A stretch of 64,000 nucleotides of DNA from Diplonema papillatum (taxonomy: Eukaryota; Euglenozoa; Diplonemea; Diplonemida; Diplonemidae): assembly GCA_030068145.1 (NCBI GenBank), contig JAPJBO010000398.1, forward strand, positions 124,001 to 188,000, written 5' to 3'. Both the position numbers and the translations under genes were made by a program. Positions 34,101 to 46,100 of this stretch are shown piece by piece; position 1 is the first letter of the stretch; each line of letters starts with the position of its first letter. The notes under the pieces are model-generated. The model saw nothing but the letters and a program-made list of their open reading frames with translations. It was not told where the DNA came from and searched no databases.

Positions 34101-37100
34101 TTCGTGCCTCAAACACAGCGTGAACACCTCTGTCTAGGGCCTGGGACGTGGCTCGGCGGCGCCATTCACTCGCACCGTCAGCCAAGACTAGAGCACATAG
34201 ACTAGTCACGTGACGAAGTACAATAAGGGTCTCTCGCAGCAACCGTTCGCCGTTCAAAGGTAGACGAGGGTATCGTACAAAGAAGCGGTGCCCGCATACG
34301 TTCATTCCGAGATCTTGGGCGTTGGCATAAAATTGTCCCACCGCGTTGCGTCTGATTTCGGCACCGCTCTGTTTTTTTTAGGTGTTCGGCTGCAAACTCT
34401 CCTCAAAGGGCTTCGCAGCCACGATCAATAATTCCAATAACAAACCCAGCTCAGACGAGGATTCAACAACGCGTTGTGAAGGGCTCGAGGGTACGAGTGA
34501 ACTGACTGAAGGGTCAACTTCAGGGCATGCAAAGCTCGAGTCGATGGTAGCCAGGGCCTGTACCCCGTCCGCTCAACCATGCGGCTGACCGTCGTGTACA
34601 GACACGCCAAACCACAAGGTACGCCATGCCTTGATGCTTCTCTGAGCCACTTGCCCTGTAGGCCCGTGGCTCTCAAGTGGCCCTACGAAGCCTGTAGGGA
34701 GAGAGAGGAGAGAACACATAAAACAAGTCAAAGGGTACCGTCAGGTGGGCCCCCACCGTCAGGTGGGCCAGGCTAGCTACGGGGTGGCTCCCTAGTCCCA
34801 GGGCCCCTCCCCTCCCACCTATATGTGTTCTCGCTGGCATCGCTACCGCGCTGAGAATTCCGAGAGAGAGAGAGCAACGAGCGAGAGTCATCTGGCAACG
34901 ACGCGCCGACCTCCTTGCTCCCGAGTGCAACACCTCCACCTCCAATCTTCTCCGCGCCCGAACACATGCAGCAGGCTTTCCTCGGTACACTCGTGCTCAC
35001 ACAACGAAGGGGAGGTGCCTTGAGGGGCTGGTACGGAAGAAATGTGAAATCGCGGTTTTGCCTACTACTAGTAGAGGCTTTTCGTATGAGCTATGTTTGT
35101 GTCTATGTTTTCATTCGTCTTCTTAACCATGGTTAAGTGCGCAAATGGTGTCAGCCGAAGAAATGCGTAGTTTTGTTTTATTCTTTTACTTGTTAGTTGT
35201 CGACAACTTGTTTTGTGTTGAGGTGTCATTCAGATGTAAATCTAAAGCCGCCCACGTCAAATTTTGTTAAGCATTGAGTTCTTTTAAGTACATGAACCAC
35301 ATGGATTAGCATGCACTGTGTCGCCGCTTAAGGTTACTTTATGACGTCGTCACCTGTCATTGCGTCGTCAAGGTCGAGTACTTGTGGCGCCAGGGGCGCT
35401 GGGCTTTCTTGCGGTTCTGGAGATTGCGTGGGGGGGCACAGGTGCGGACAGGCTTGCACGTTTTTCACTCTCGAGGGCACTGGAGTGCTTGGGGACGTCG
35501 GACGTTTCTGGTAGCTGCTTGCTTTAAGGGCCTTCTTCTTTTTTCGTTGCACCCCTGACTCGGGTGTGGTCGCCTTCGCCTTCTTCCGCTTGCGGCCGGC
35601 GATCGGGCTCTCCTTCGGGGTGCCGAGCACCCTCTTCTTCAACGCTGGTCGTTCGCCGGTCCCTGGCGTTGGTGGCGGCCTCTTGGCCGCCCGTCCGGTC
35701 GTCGCCGTCTTCTGCTTCACCACGGCGGGCGGTGCCTGCGCCGCGCGCTTTCCCGCCGGTGTTTCTCGTTGTACGCCCACCTGGGTGGGTGAGAGGGGTC
35801 TCTTCTTCTTTTTGCTGTGTCCGGGGGTTGCCGGGGCGTTCGGTTCGTTGGGTTGGTGGTGGCCGCGGCGGCAGCACGCTGCCGGTCTCCTCTGCGTCAA
35901 CGTAGGGAGCCTCCTGCATTCCTGGCAGGTTCCTCTGCCATGCGTGCGGCAGGCATGATGCCCGCTGCGGCAGCACGCCGCCGCCGTCTTGCACTCGCCG
36001 CATTTCGTCGTGCTGTGCTCCACGCACACCGCGATCGGCTGCCCATCGTCAGCGTGGTGATGGTGCCGACAGCACATCTCTACCGTGGGCACGTCCCTTC
36101 GGACGAGTGCTCGACACGCCTCACACTTCCCCTTGTGGTGGGTCGCGCAGGTGACGAGCGCTTTCTCTACTCCGACACCCGGCATATGCACGGGGTCGGG
36201 GTGCAGCTGTGGTGGGGCAGGCAGGGCCCACCTCGCCGCTCTCTCGGCCGTCCAGTCCGGGTACGTCGGGAACTGCGTCCCTACATCGCTTCCCTTCACC
36301 TGCTCTTCGAGGATCGTCCCCGTGTGTGCCTCGCGAAAGCGGGGCCTGGGCCGCACCCCCGATATCCCCGTGATGCCCATGAACGACAGCGACGTCGTCG
36401 GGCATACTCTCTCGCCTCGCTCGCAACTCCCCAGCCCTTGCTGTGTCGCCAGCTTGTCCAACGCGCTGATCATGCAGCGCAGGACGTTTCCTCGCTCCCT
36501 CACCCCCTTCGGTGCATTCTCGTGCAGCGGTATGCTGAGGCCTGAAAAGAGTTCAAAGTCGATGGCAAGCTCTAGCATTGACGCCTGCCCGTTCTCGGTC
36601 CACTCCATGTCTGACAGCCACGCTACCAACGCATAAAACGTCGGTAGCCCCCAGGCCTTGTTCCGCTCCCACGCCCATGCCGGGGCAATCCGCGCAAAGG
36701 GGTGGTCGAGCTTCTCGGCAGGCATCGCATCCGCTCTCGACCAGGGGGTCGTGGGGTTCCTGGCTACCCAGCCTCGTGCTTCGAGCCCTGCCCGCTCCGC
36801 AAGGATTTCAGCCATCATCTCCTGGAGCCGCCTCGAGAAGTGGGCATTCTCGGGTACTACCACTCCGTGTTCCAGCGTGCATCTGGGCCAGTCGGCGCGG
36901 TTGGCCGCCATCAGCTCGGCATGTGCCTCTCGTCGCCGTATGTGCGAGTACGCTCCGCAGTCCCAGAATACGTGTTTCTCGTCCTCGGTGTCGCCGCTTC
37001 CACAGTGCTTGCAGCTGGGCGCCTGCGGCTCAGCTCCGGCCTGTCTCATCCGCGACGTGAACTCAGCCGTGTTCACTCCTCCCGCCAACGCTACACGTAT

Positions 37101-40100
37101 AAGCCTCGCGGTGTGCGCGGGACATTCACGCATCCTCCAGAAGGAGTTCGTCCGCTCCAAGTCGGCTCTCTGTACACCCTCAAATCCCGGCCGCCTCGCT
37201 ACCAGACGGGACCACGTCTTCGCCCTCAAATCCGCCCTCACTTCATGCCCCCTCTTCGAGGGTGTCGAGGCTATCGGGTCAAATATTGCACCATTCCTCA
37301 GCGTGCGAGACAGGGGCCCTGGTCCCCATACGTGTCCACACTCCTCCATGCTCTTCATCGCCAGTCCAACTGGCCCCAGGGGTAGGTCCTCCTCGGCGTA
37401 CCTTCCCCGGATGCTCTCCATCAGAGGCAGAAGTCGTGGCAACCTCTCGCACGCCGCGTAGAACGCCGTCGTCACCCTATATGCTAGGCATGTACTGGGG
37501 TCCGTCAGGTGGCCCTTCTCCTGAAAATTTAGGACCATCTCCCTCGCGCGCTTTGGGTTGGACCCACCCCAGATCAGTCCCATCACCGACGTCGTCAGCC
37601 GTTTCATTGCCACCTTCGACACCGGCGCGAAAGAGCAGCCTGACAGCGCCGCCGGCAGCACATTCGACTGTACAATCCGGACCCGCTTCTCGTACCGGAA
37701 CGGCGCATGGCGGAGGCCTTCCGCCAGGGCAGCCGCCTTCTCCACCCTCTCCGAGTCGGACCTTTCTGTCCTATTCTTCGCCGTCGAGACTAGGGCCCCC
37801 AGGCACGTGACAGATTTGCCAAACCGCAGCAGCGCATCCACGCTGCGGAGTCTGAGCGTCGACTGATGCCTACGTCTCGTCGAGAAGGCGACCGTTTTCT
37901 GGAGGTTCAGCTCCATTCCGGTGAGCGTGCAGAACTCGTCTACCACGTCCACCCCCTTTTGCAGGGCGGCCTCCGACAGCCGCGATAGCAGCGTGGCATC
38001 GTCCGCGTACGACTTTGGGCTCACCCCCTCCGCTTCTTTCTTGACCGCCTTCATCACTACCGACAGCAGGGCATTGATGAGGATGACGGATACAGGGCAC
38101 CCTTGAAGGATACCATTGGTCACACTAAACTCCCTGCCCACCCCTAGAGGCAGCTTGAAGCGTCTCGCGAGCAGTCTGTAGATCGCCCTCAGCGGCTTGA
38201 GAACCCGATTGTGCAACCCTAAGTCCCCGGCCAGGCGCAGCACTATCTCTCGCGGGACCATGTCGAAACATTTCCGGAAGTCCAGCGCCACCCCGTAGAG
38301 CGGCTCTCCATCTAGCAAGGCGTCCTCCATCTCGAGCCCTATCTCCATCAGGACGTCCTCGATACGGTGACCCGGTCGAAAGCCCTTCTGTCCTTCTTCG
38401 ATCCACTTCTCCTGCCACAGGACTATGTCCGCAAGCCTGCGGCACGCCCATAGGCGGTACACAGCGGACGTGACGGTTATTGGCCTCGTGTGCAGCGGGT
38501 CTTGGCTCTCATCCTTCGGCACCATCGACACCAGGGCAGTTGTCATGCTCGCCGGCCAAACCCCAGTCACTTCGACCAGGTTCATGACATCCGCTAGCGC
38601 ATTCAGCAGGGGAAGCGGCAACTCCCGCAGTTCAGCCATGCGCCAGCCATCCACGCCTGACGCGCTTTTCTTCGGCTTCTTCCTTAGCAGAGTCCGCAGC
38701 TCCTCCCCCGTGATCGTCCCGGGTTCCATCAAGTGTGTGTCGATGTGCTCCTGGAACCGATCCCGAAACGGTCCGTACTCCGGCTCTGGCCGGTCCTTGT
38801 ATTTACGCAGGATAGCGTCCCACGCAGTGTGCAACACCTCGTCCATCTCGTCCACATTTGCAGTCATCTTCGCTCCGGTGCGCAACACACCCGACGGCTC
38901 AGCGCGACCGGCGCAGACGGTCGCTAGACATCGTCTGCTCGCGTCCGCCCTCTCGTTAAGCTTGTCTCGGTACTTCGTAAACCTGGCCGCAGATCCTTCC
39001 CTTCCGAGCCTACTCGTCTCTTCCCGCAACGCTGTGAGCAGCTGCTTCGCCTTCTCATGATCCGGAAACCCCCCTGCGCCTTGGTCGCCCACCATGCACG
39101 CTTGTGCCAGCCGCTTGCAGTTCTGCCAGCAGAGGGACACCTCATGTGGAACAGCTTCCGGCCCGCGACGTTGCGCGAGGTAGCTGCAGATGCGTTCCAT
39201 CCGGTGGATGGCCTTTCTAAGCCGTAGCTGCCTGCTGTTCGCTGCCCCCGACCCGTCGGTCGCAGTGCCCGCCGTGACACAGACCCTCCTCGGCAATGTC
39301 TTCATCCCCCGGCCGGTACCCCTTCCTCTCTCTTCCACAGGGACGGCGAATGCATCCTGCAAGTACCGCTCACTGACCCGTGACCACTCGAGCCAGGCCT
39401 CTTCCACCCGCTGCGCCGCCAATCGTTCCGCGAATTCGGAGTTGGCCAGTCTCTGTACGGCTTCCCTGTCGGCTTCTGCTTCCGAGAGGTCCCACTTGGA
39501 CCCCCCCTCTGTCGGGATCTCCCGCGGCACCTTAAATCGCCACACGCTTTGGCGCAGCGCTGCAATATCCAGGGTCACTGTCACGAGCCGGTGTCCCGGT
39601 ACGTTCACCGCGGTGGTGACGCATTGACGGAATGCACACGCCGCTATGCGGTTGAGGAGTATGCGGTCGATCCTCGTGCCTGACGTCCGGGCGCTGGTAA
39701 AGGTCGGTGGCGGAGGCGTGTTCCCGGTGCGCGCATGGTGCAGTTCCGCTGCGTCGGACCATCCGTTCCTAAGTGCCTTCCGCAGAACAGGGGACCGATC
39801 TTCTTCCGTGTTGAGGTCTCCCATCACCAGTATGGGGACGTCGCCGAGGCTGTCTGCCGCCGCAAAGAGGACCTTCTCCAGCATGTCCTCACGTTCCTCG
39901 TTCTCCGCCCTCCCGTTTCCTGATGGGCAGTAGACATTGAACACGTGCACGAAGGTGCTGCCGGTCCCTGTTGCGACTACAGTATGGCTTACCCGGTCCG
40001 GGGACCGTAACGCCACGTGCGAGAGCGCTGCCAACGTGTCGTACGCCGGTATCGGCCTCTGTACTAGAGTGCAGAGTCCCCCGTTCGCAGCGTTCGTCGT

Positions 40101-43100
40101 CGAGCGACTACCGGAGCTTCTACAGAGTCTCCCGGGAGGTGGCGGACCCCAGTGGCAGCACCAATTCCGTAGGTATTCCTCCGCCTGTGCCCGTTTGCAT
40201 CGAAGGAGTGTGACCTCCTGGCAGCAAAGAAGGTCGGCTTCCACCGCGTTAACCGCTACTATGTACTGCAGCATGCTGGTCACGTTGAGCGTCGCGAACT
40301 TCATCTCCGTGCGGCCGGGACCAGGGTTCTGTTCGACGTCCCCAGCTGTTAACAGCCGCTCTCGTGCAGATCCTCTGACTGATTCTTCTGTTCTTTTACT
40401 GTTACATAAATGCGTAGGGTTGGACTGTTGATGGGGGGGATGGGTGAGTGACTGTGGGGGGGGTGGGGGGGGCATTGTGGGTGGATCCAGCGTACCTTGT
40501 TCTCCTCTGGTGGGGGAGGAGCAGCGGGCCCTTCCCTCGTGCACAGCTCTGTAGGTGAGCGAGACCCTGTCGTGTGTGACATCACCGGGACGGATCCCGT
40601 GTGTCCACAGGTTCCTGGCCTCGCCCTCCATGTGGCACAGAGTGCCGGCTGGCAGCGGGGTTCTCACTCTTTGGGTCCCCCTCTCCCACTCCATGACCGT
40701 GTCACTCAGTAGCGAAACAGTCGCAACCCTCGGTCCAAGTTCTTGCTGGTCTTTATGGGGGTTTATCCCCACTCCCTTCCGGTACCAGTTGGCCAGCAAC
40801 TGGTCCGGTTCCCACCCCAGACGGTCACGTATGACATCCGCAGCTTCTCTCAGGGGCCCCTCGGGGATCCCCCGCTCCAGTTTGACCGGGGGTCCGCCCT
40901 GTCGATAGGCGTGCCCCCACTGCTGGGTTTCCCTGCCATGCCCTCCCCCCAGCCTTCCCCAGGGGGCTTCCGGTCTGAGCTCGGGGACCCGGCTCAGCCT
41001 CTCCAGGAGGTCCCGAGGGATCGTCTGGAAGCTGAGCCCGGGAATGGGTCCATCCTCCCTGCTTCGGGGGGGCTTGCTCCCGGGTCTTTGCCCCTCGCCG
41101 TAAGTCGGCCGCGGATGTTGGTCATTGTGGGGGGTTTGTTTGTGCGCAATGTCGGGCCCTCGGGGTAAAACTCCCGGACGACTGAGGCCTGGCGCGTCGA
41201 GAGAGGGGGAGAAAGAAGAAGAAGAGGGTCTGCCGCCCCCTTCGCGCATTGCTGCGTGATCGAACTGCCTAGTAGCGTTGCTAGGACTCGGCAGCCCGAA
41301 CGAGGGCCTCGGTCCTCCGGTGGCCCGGGGATCCTGATGCAGTCAGCCACTGCCAGCCTTCTCCCTGGTGCGGTAGCATTCGTGGCACACTCTGGCACCA
41401 CACGCGCACTTCCTCTGCAGCGTGTTCTTCCCCTTCCCTCCGTTGCAGCGGCTGCACTTCCAGGCCACCTTCGTCTTCTCCACGTCATCGCCCCAGTTGT
41501 GGACGTGCGCATCGACCTGCATCTCGCCTTCCGCACTTCCCGCTTGTTAAGCATTGAGTTCTTTTAAGTACATGAACCACACGGATTAACATGCACTGCC
41601 TTGAAAGTCAGGTTATCGGATGACGTCGTCACCTGCCATTGCGTCGTCAAGGTCGAGCATTTGTGGAGCTAGCGGGGTTTGGCTTTCTTGCGATTCCAGA
41701 GACTGAGTCGGCGAGTACGAGGGCGGGCACGTGTGCCCGTTTTTGACTTTCGAGGGCATTGGCGTGCCCGTGGTCCCCGGTCGTTTCTGAGAGCTGCTTG
41801 CCCTCGGAACCTTCTTCTTCCTTCGATGCACCCCTGACTCGGGGGTGGTCGCCTTCGTCTTCTTCCGCTTGCGGCCGGCGATCGGGCCTTCCTTCGGGGT
41901 GCCAAGCACCCTCTTCTTCAGCGCTGGTCGTTCGCTGGTTCCTGGCGTTGGTGGCGGCCTCTTGGTCGCCCGTCCGGTTGCCGCCGTCTCCTTTTTCGTT
42001 GCCGCGAGCGGCGCTCGCGCCGCTCGCTTTCCTAATGGCGTTTCCCGCTGTACACCCACCTGGGTGGGTGAGGAGGGCCTCTTCTTCTTGTTGCGTCCGG
42101 GGGTTCGGCTTGTTGGACTGGTGGTGGCCGCGGCTGCAACATGCCGCCGGTCGCCTCTGCGTCAGCGTAGGGAGCCTTTTGCACTCTTGGCAGGTTCCTC
42201 TGCCATGCGTGCGGCAGGCATGATGCCCGCTGCGGCAACACGCCGCCGCCGTCTTGCACTCGCCGCACTTCGTCGTGCTGTGCTCTGTGCACACCGCGAT
42301 CGGCTGCCCATCGTTCGCGTGGTGATGGTGCCGGCAGCACATCTCTACTCCCTTCGGACGAGTGCTCTGCACGCCTCACACTTCCCTTTGTGATGGGTCG
42401 CCCACGTGACGAGTGCCTTCTCTATATCGACTCCCGGCATATGCACGGGGTCTGGGTGCAGTTGTGGTGGTGCAGGCAGGGCCCACCTCGCCGCTTTCCC
42501 GTGCAGCGGCATGCTGAGGCCCGAGAAGAGTTCAAAGTCGATCGCAAGCTCCAGCATTGACGCCTGCCCGTTCTCGGTCCATTGCATGTACGCTACCAAC
42601 GCATAAAACGTCGGTAGTCCCCAGGTCTTATTCCGTTCCCACGTCCATGCCGGGGCAATCCGCGCGAAGGGGTGGTCAAATTTCTCGGCAGGCATCGCAT
42701 TCGCTCTCGACCAGGGGGTCGTGGGGTTCCTGGCCACCCAGCCACGTGCTTCGAGCCCAGCCCGTTCCGCAAGGATTTCAGCCATCATCTCCTGGAGCCG
42801 CCTCGAGAATTGGGCATTCTCGGGTACTACCACACCGTGTTCCAGCGTGCATCTGGGCCAGTCGGCCCGGTTGGCTGCCATCAGCTCGGCATGTGCCTCT
42901 CGTCGCCGTATGTGCGAGTACGCTCCGCAGTCCCAGAATACGTGTTTCTCGTCCTCGGTGTCGCCGCTTCCACAGTGCTTGCAGCTGGGCGCCTGCGGCT
43001 CAGCTCCGGCCTGCCTCATCCGCGACGTGTACTCAGCCGTGTTCACCCCCCCCGCCAACGCTACACGTATAAGCCTCGCGGTGTGCGCGGGACATTCACG

Positions 43101-46100
43101 CATCCTCCAGAAGGAGTTCGTCCGCTCCAGGTCGGCTCTCTGTATGCCCTCAAATCCCGGCCGCCTCGCCACCAGTCGGGACCACGTCTTCGCCCTCAAG
43201 TCCGCCCTAACTTCATGTCCCCTCTTCGAAGGTGCCGAGGTTAACGGGTCATATGTTGCACCATTCCTCAGCGTGCGAGACAGGGGCCCGGGTCCCCATA
43301 CGTGTCCACACTCCTCCATGCTCCTCATCGCCAGTCCAACTGGCCCCAGGGGTAGGTCCCCCTCGGCGTATCTTCCCCGGATGCTCTCCATCAGAGGCAG
43401 CAGTCGTGGCAACCTCTCGCACGCCGCGTAAAACGCTGTCGTCACCCTATATGCTAGGCATGTACCGGGATCCGTCAGGTGGCCCTTCTCCTGAAAGTTT
43501 AGGACCATCTCCCTCGCGCGCTTCGGGTTGGATCCACCCCAGATCAGTCCCATCACCGACGTCGTCAGCCGTTTCATCGCCACCTTCGATACCGGCGCGA
43601 AAGAGCAGCCTGACAGCGCCGCCGGTAGCACATTCGACTGCACAATCCGGACCCGCTTTTCGTACCGGAACGGCGCATGGCGGAGGCCTTCCGCCAGGGC
43701 AGCCGCCTTCTCCACCCTCTCCGAGTCGGACCTTTCCGTCCTATTCTTCGCCGTCGAGACTAGGACCCCGAGGCACTTGACGGATTTGCTAAACCGCAGC
43801 AGCGCATCCACGCTGCGGAGTTTGAGAGTCGACTGATGCCTACGTCTCGTCGAGAACGCGACCGTCTTCTGGAGGTTTAGCTCCATCCCGGTGAGTGTGC
43901 AGAACTCGTCTACTACGTCCACTCCCTTTTGCAGGGCGGCCTCCGACAGCCTGGACAGCAGTGTGGCGTCGTCCGCGTATGACTTTGGACTCACACCCTC
44001 CGCTTCTTTCTTGACCGCTTTCATCACTACCGACAGCAGGGCATTGATGAGTATGACGGATACAGGGCACCCTTGAAGGATACCGTTGGTCACACTGAAC
44101 TCCCTGCCCACCCCTAATGGTAGCTTGAAGCGTCTCGCGAGCAGTCTGTAGATAGCCCTCAGCGGCTTGAGAACCCGATTGTGCAATCCTAAGTCCTCGG
44201 CTAAGCGCAGTACTATCTCTCGCGGGACCATGTCGAAGCATTTCCGGAAGTCCAGCGCCACACCGTAGAGCGGCTCCCCGTCTAACAAGGCGTCCTCCAT
44301 CTCGAGCCCAATTTCCATCAAGACGTCCTCGATCCGGTGACCCGGTCGAAAGCCTTTCTGTCCTTCTTCGATCCATTCCTCTTGCCACAGAACTATGTCC
44401 GCCAGCCTGCGGCAGGCCCATAAGCGGTACACGGCGGATGTGACGGTTATCGGTCTTGTGTGCAGCGGGTCTTGACTCTCATCCTTCGGCACCATCGACA
44501 CCAGCGCAGTTGTCATGCTTGCCGGCCAGTCTCCAGTTGCTTCGACCAGGTTCATGACGTCTGCAAGTGCATTCAGCAGGGGGAGCGGCAACTCCCGCAG
44601 TTCAGCCATACGCCAGCCATCCACCCCTGACGCGCTTTTCTTCGGCTTCTTCCTCAGCAGAATTCGCAGCTCCTCCCCCGTGATTGTTCCGGCTTCCATC
44701 ATATGTGGGCCGATGTGATCCCGGAACCGATCCCGAAACGGCTCGTACTCCGGCTCTGGCCCGTCCTTGTACTTACGCAGGATAGGGTCCCACGCAGTGT
44801 TCAGCACCTCGTCCATCTCGTCAACATTTGCAGTCACTCCCGCCCCCTTTCGCAACACCCCCGACGGCTCAGCGCGTCCGGCGCAGATGGTTGTCAGACA
44901 TCGTCTGCTCGCATCGGCCCTCTCGTTCAGCTTGTCTCGGTATTTCGTAAACCTGGCCGCCGATCCTTCCTTTCCGAGCCTGCTCGTCTCTTCCCGCAAT
45001 GCCGTGAGAAGCTGCTTCGCCTCCTCATGATCCGGGAATCCTTCTGTCCCTTGGCCATCTTTCATGCACGCCTGTGCCAGCCGCCTGCTGTTCTGCCAGC
45101 AACGGGATACCTCATGCGGAACTGCCTCCGGCCCGCGCCGTTGCGCAAGGTAGCTGCAGATGCGTTCCATCCTGTGGATGGCCTTCCGGAGCCGTAGCTG
45201 TCTGCTGTTCGCCGCCCCCGACCCGTCGCTCGCAGTGCTTGCCGTGATGCAGACTCTTTTAGGTGACGTCTTTATCCCCCGTCCTGTACTTCTTCCCCTT
45301 TCTTCCGCAGGGATTCCGAAGGCATCCTGCAAGTACTGCTCACTGACTCGTGACCACTCGAGCCAGGCCTCTTCCACTCGCTGTGCTGCCAGCCGTTCTG
45401 CGAAATCGGAGTTGGCCAGTCTCTGTACGGCTTCCCTGTAAGCTTCTGTGTCCGAGAGGCCCCACTTGGGTCCCCCCTCCGTAGAGATTTCCCGCGGTAC
45501 TTTAAATCGCCACACGATTTGGCGCAGCGCCGCAATGTCCAGGGTCATTGTCACGAGCCGGTGTCCCGGCACGTTCACCGCGGTGGTGACGCATTGGCGG
45601 AAAGCTCCCGTCGTTATTCGGTTGAGGAGTATGCGGTCGATCCTCGTGCCCGATGTCCGGGCGCTGGTAAAGGTCGGTGGTGGTGGTGTGTCACCGGTAC
45701 GCGCATGGTGCAGTTCCGCTGCGTCGGACCATCCTTAGTGCCTTCCGCAGTACAGGGGACCGGTCTTCTTCTGTGTTCAGGTCACCCATCACCATTATGG
45801 GGACGTCACCGAGGCTATCCGCCGCTGCGAAGAGGATCTTCTCCAGCATGTCCTCACGCTCCTCGCTCTCCGCCCTCCCGTTTCCGGAAGGGCAGTAGAC
45901 ATTGAACACGTGCACGAACGTGTTGCCGGCCCCTGTTGCTACTACCGTATGGCTCACTCGGTCCGGGGACCGTATTGCTGCGTGCGAGAGCGCCGTCATC
46001 GTATCGTACGCCGGTATCGGTCTCAGTACTAGAGTGGAGAGCCCTCCGTTCGCGGCGTTCATCGTCGAGCGACTACCGGAGTTCCTACAGAGTCTTCCGG

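Larger units (their letters stand above)
35274..41543 (-). mobile_element. LINE-A copy 1, 5'-truncated, ORF2 intact
   Basis: Non-LTR retrotransposon of 6.27 kb. It keeps the last 67 codons of ORF1, a 93-bp intercistronic region, complete ORF2 and a 60-70 bp 3' UTR without a poly(A) tail. Its 5' end abuts the 3' end of LINE-A copy 2, with TTGTTAAGCA between them. Both copies end in the same 3' sequence (CAATGCTTAACAA on the minus strand). The intact ORF and high similarity to copy 2 suggest recent activity. It lies in sense orientation in intron 1 of the metacaspase-like gene. Confidence 0.9.

Noticed and set aside
32449-34127. Long minus-strand open frames rich in His-Asn-Ala-Leu or Thr-His-Cys-Ile across the minisatellite
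   Set aside because: The 15-bp period keeps frames open by arithmetic on both strands. Flanking splice sites join the exons on either side in phase without it.
34710-34832. Inverted-repeat pair as a MITE
   Set aside because: The arms are only 11 bp and there is no target duplication or second copy; left as a low-confidence feature, not a finding.
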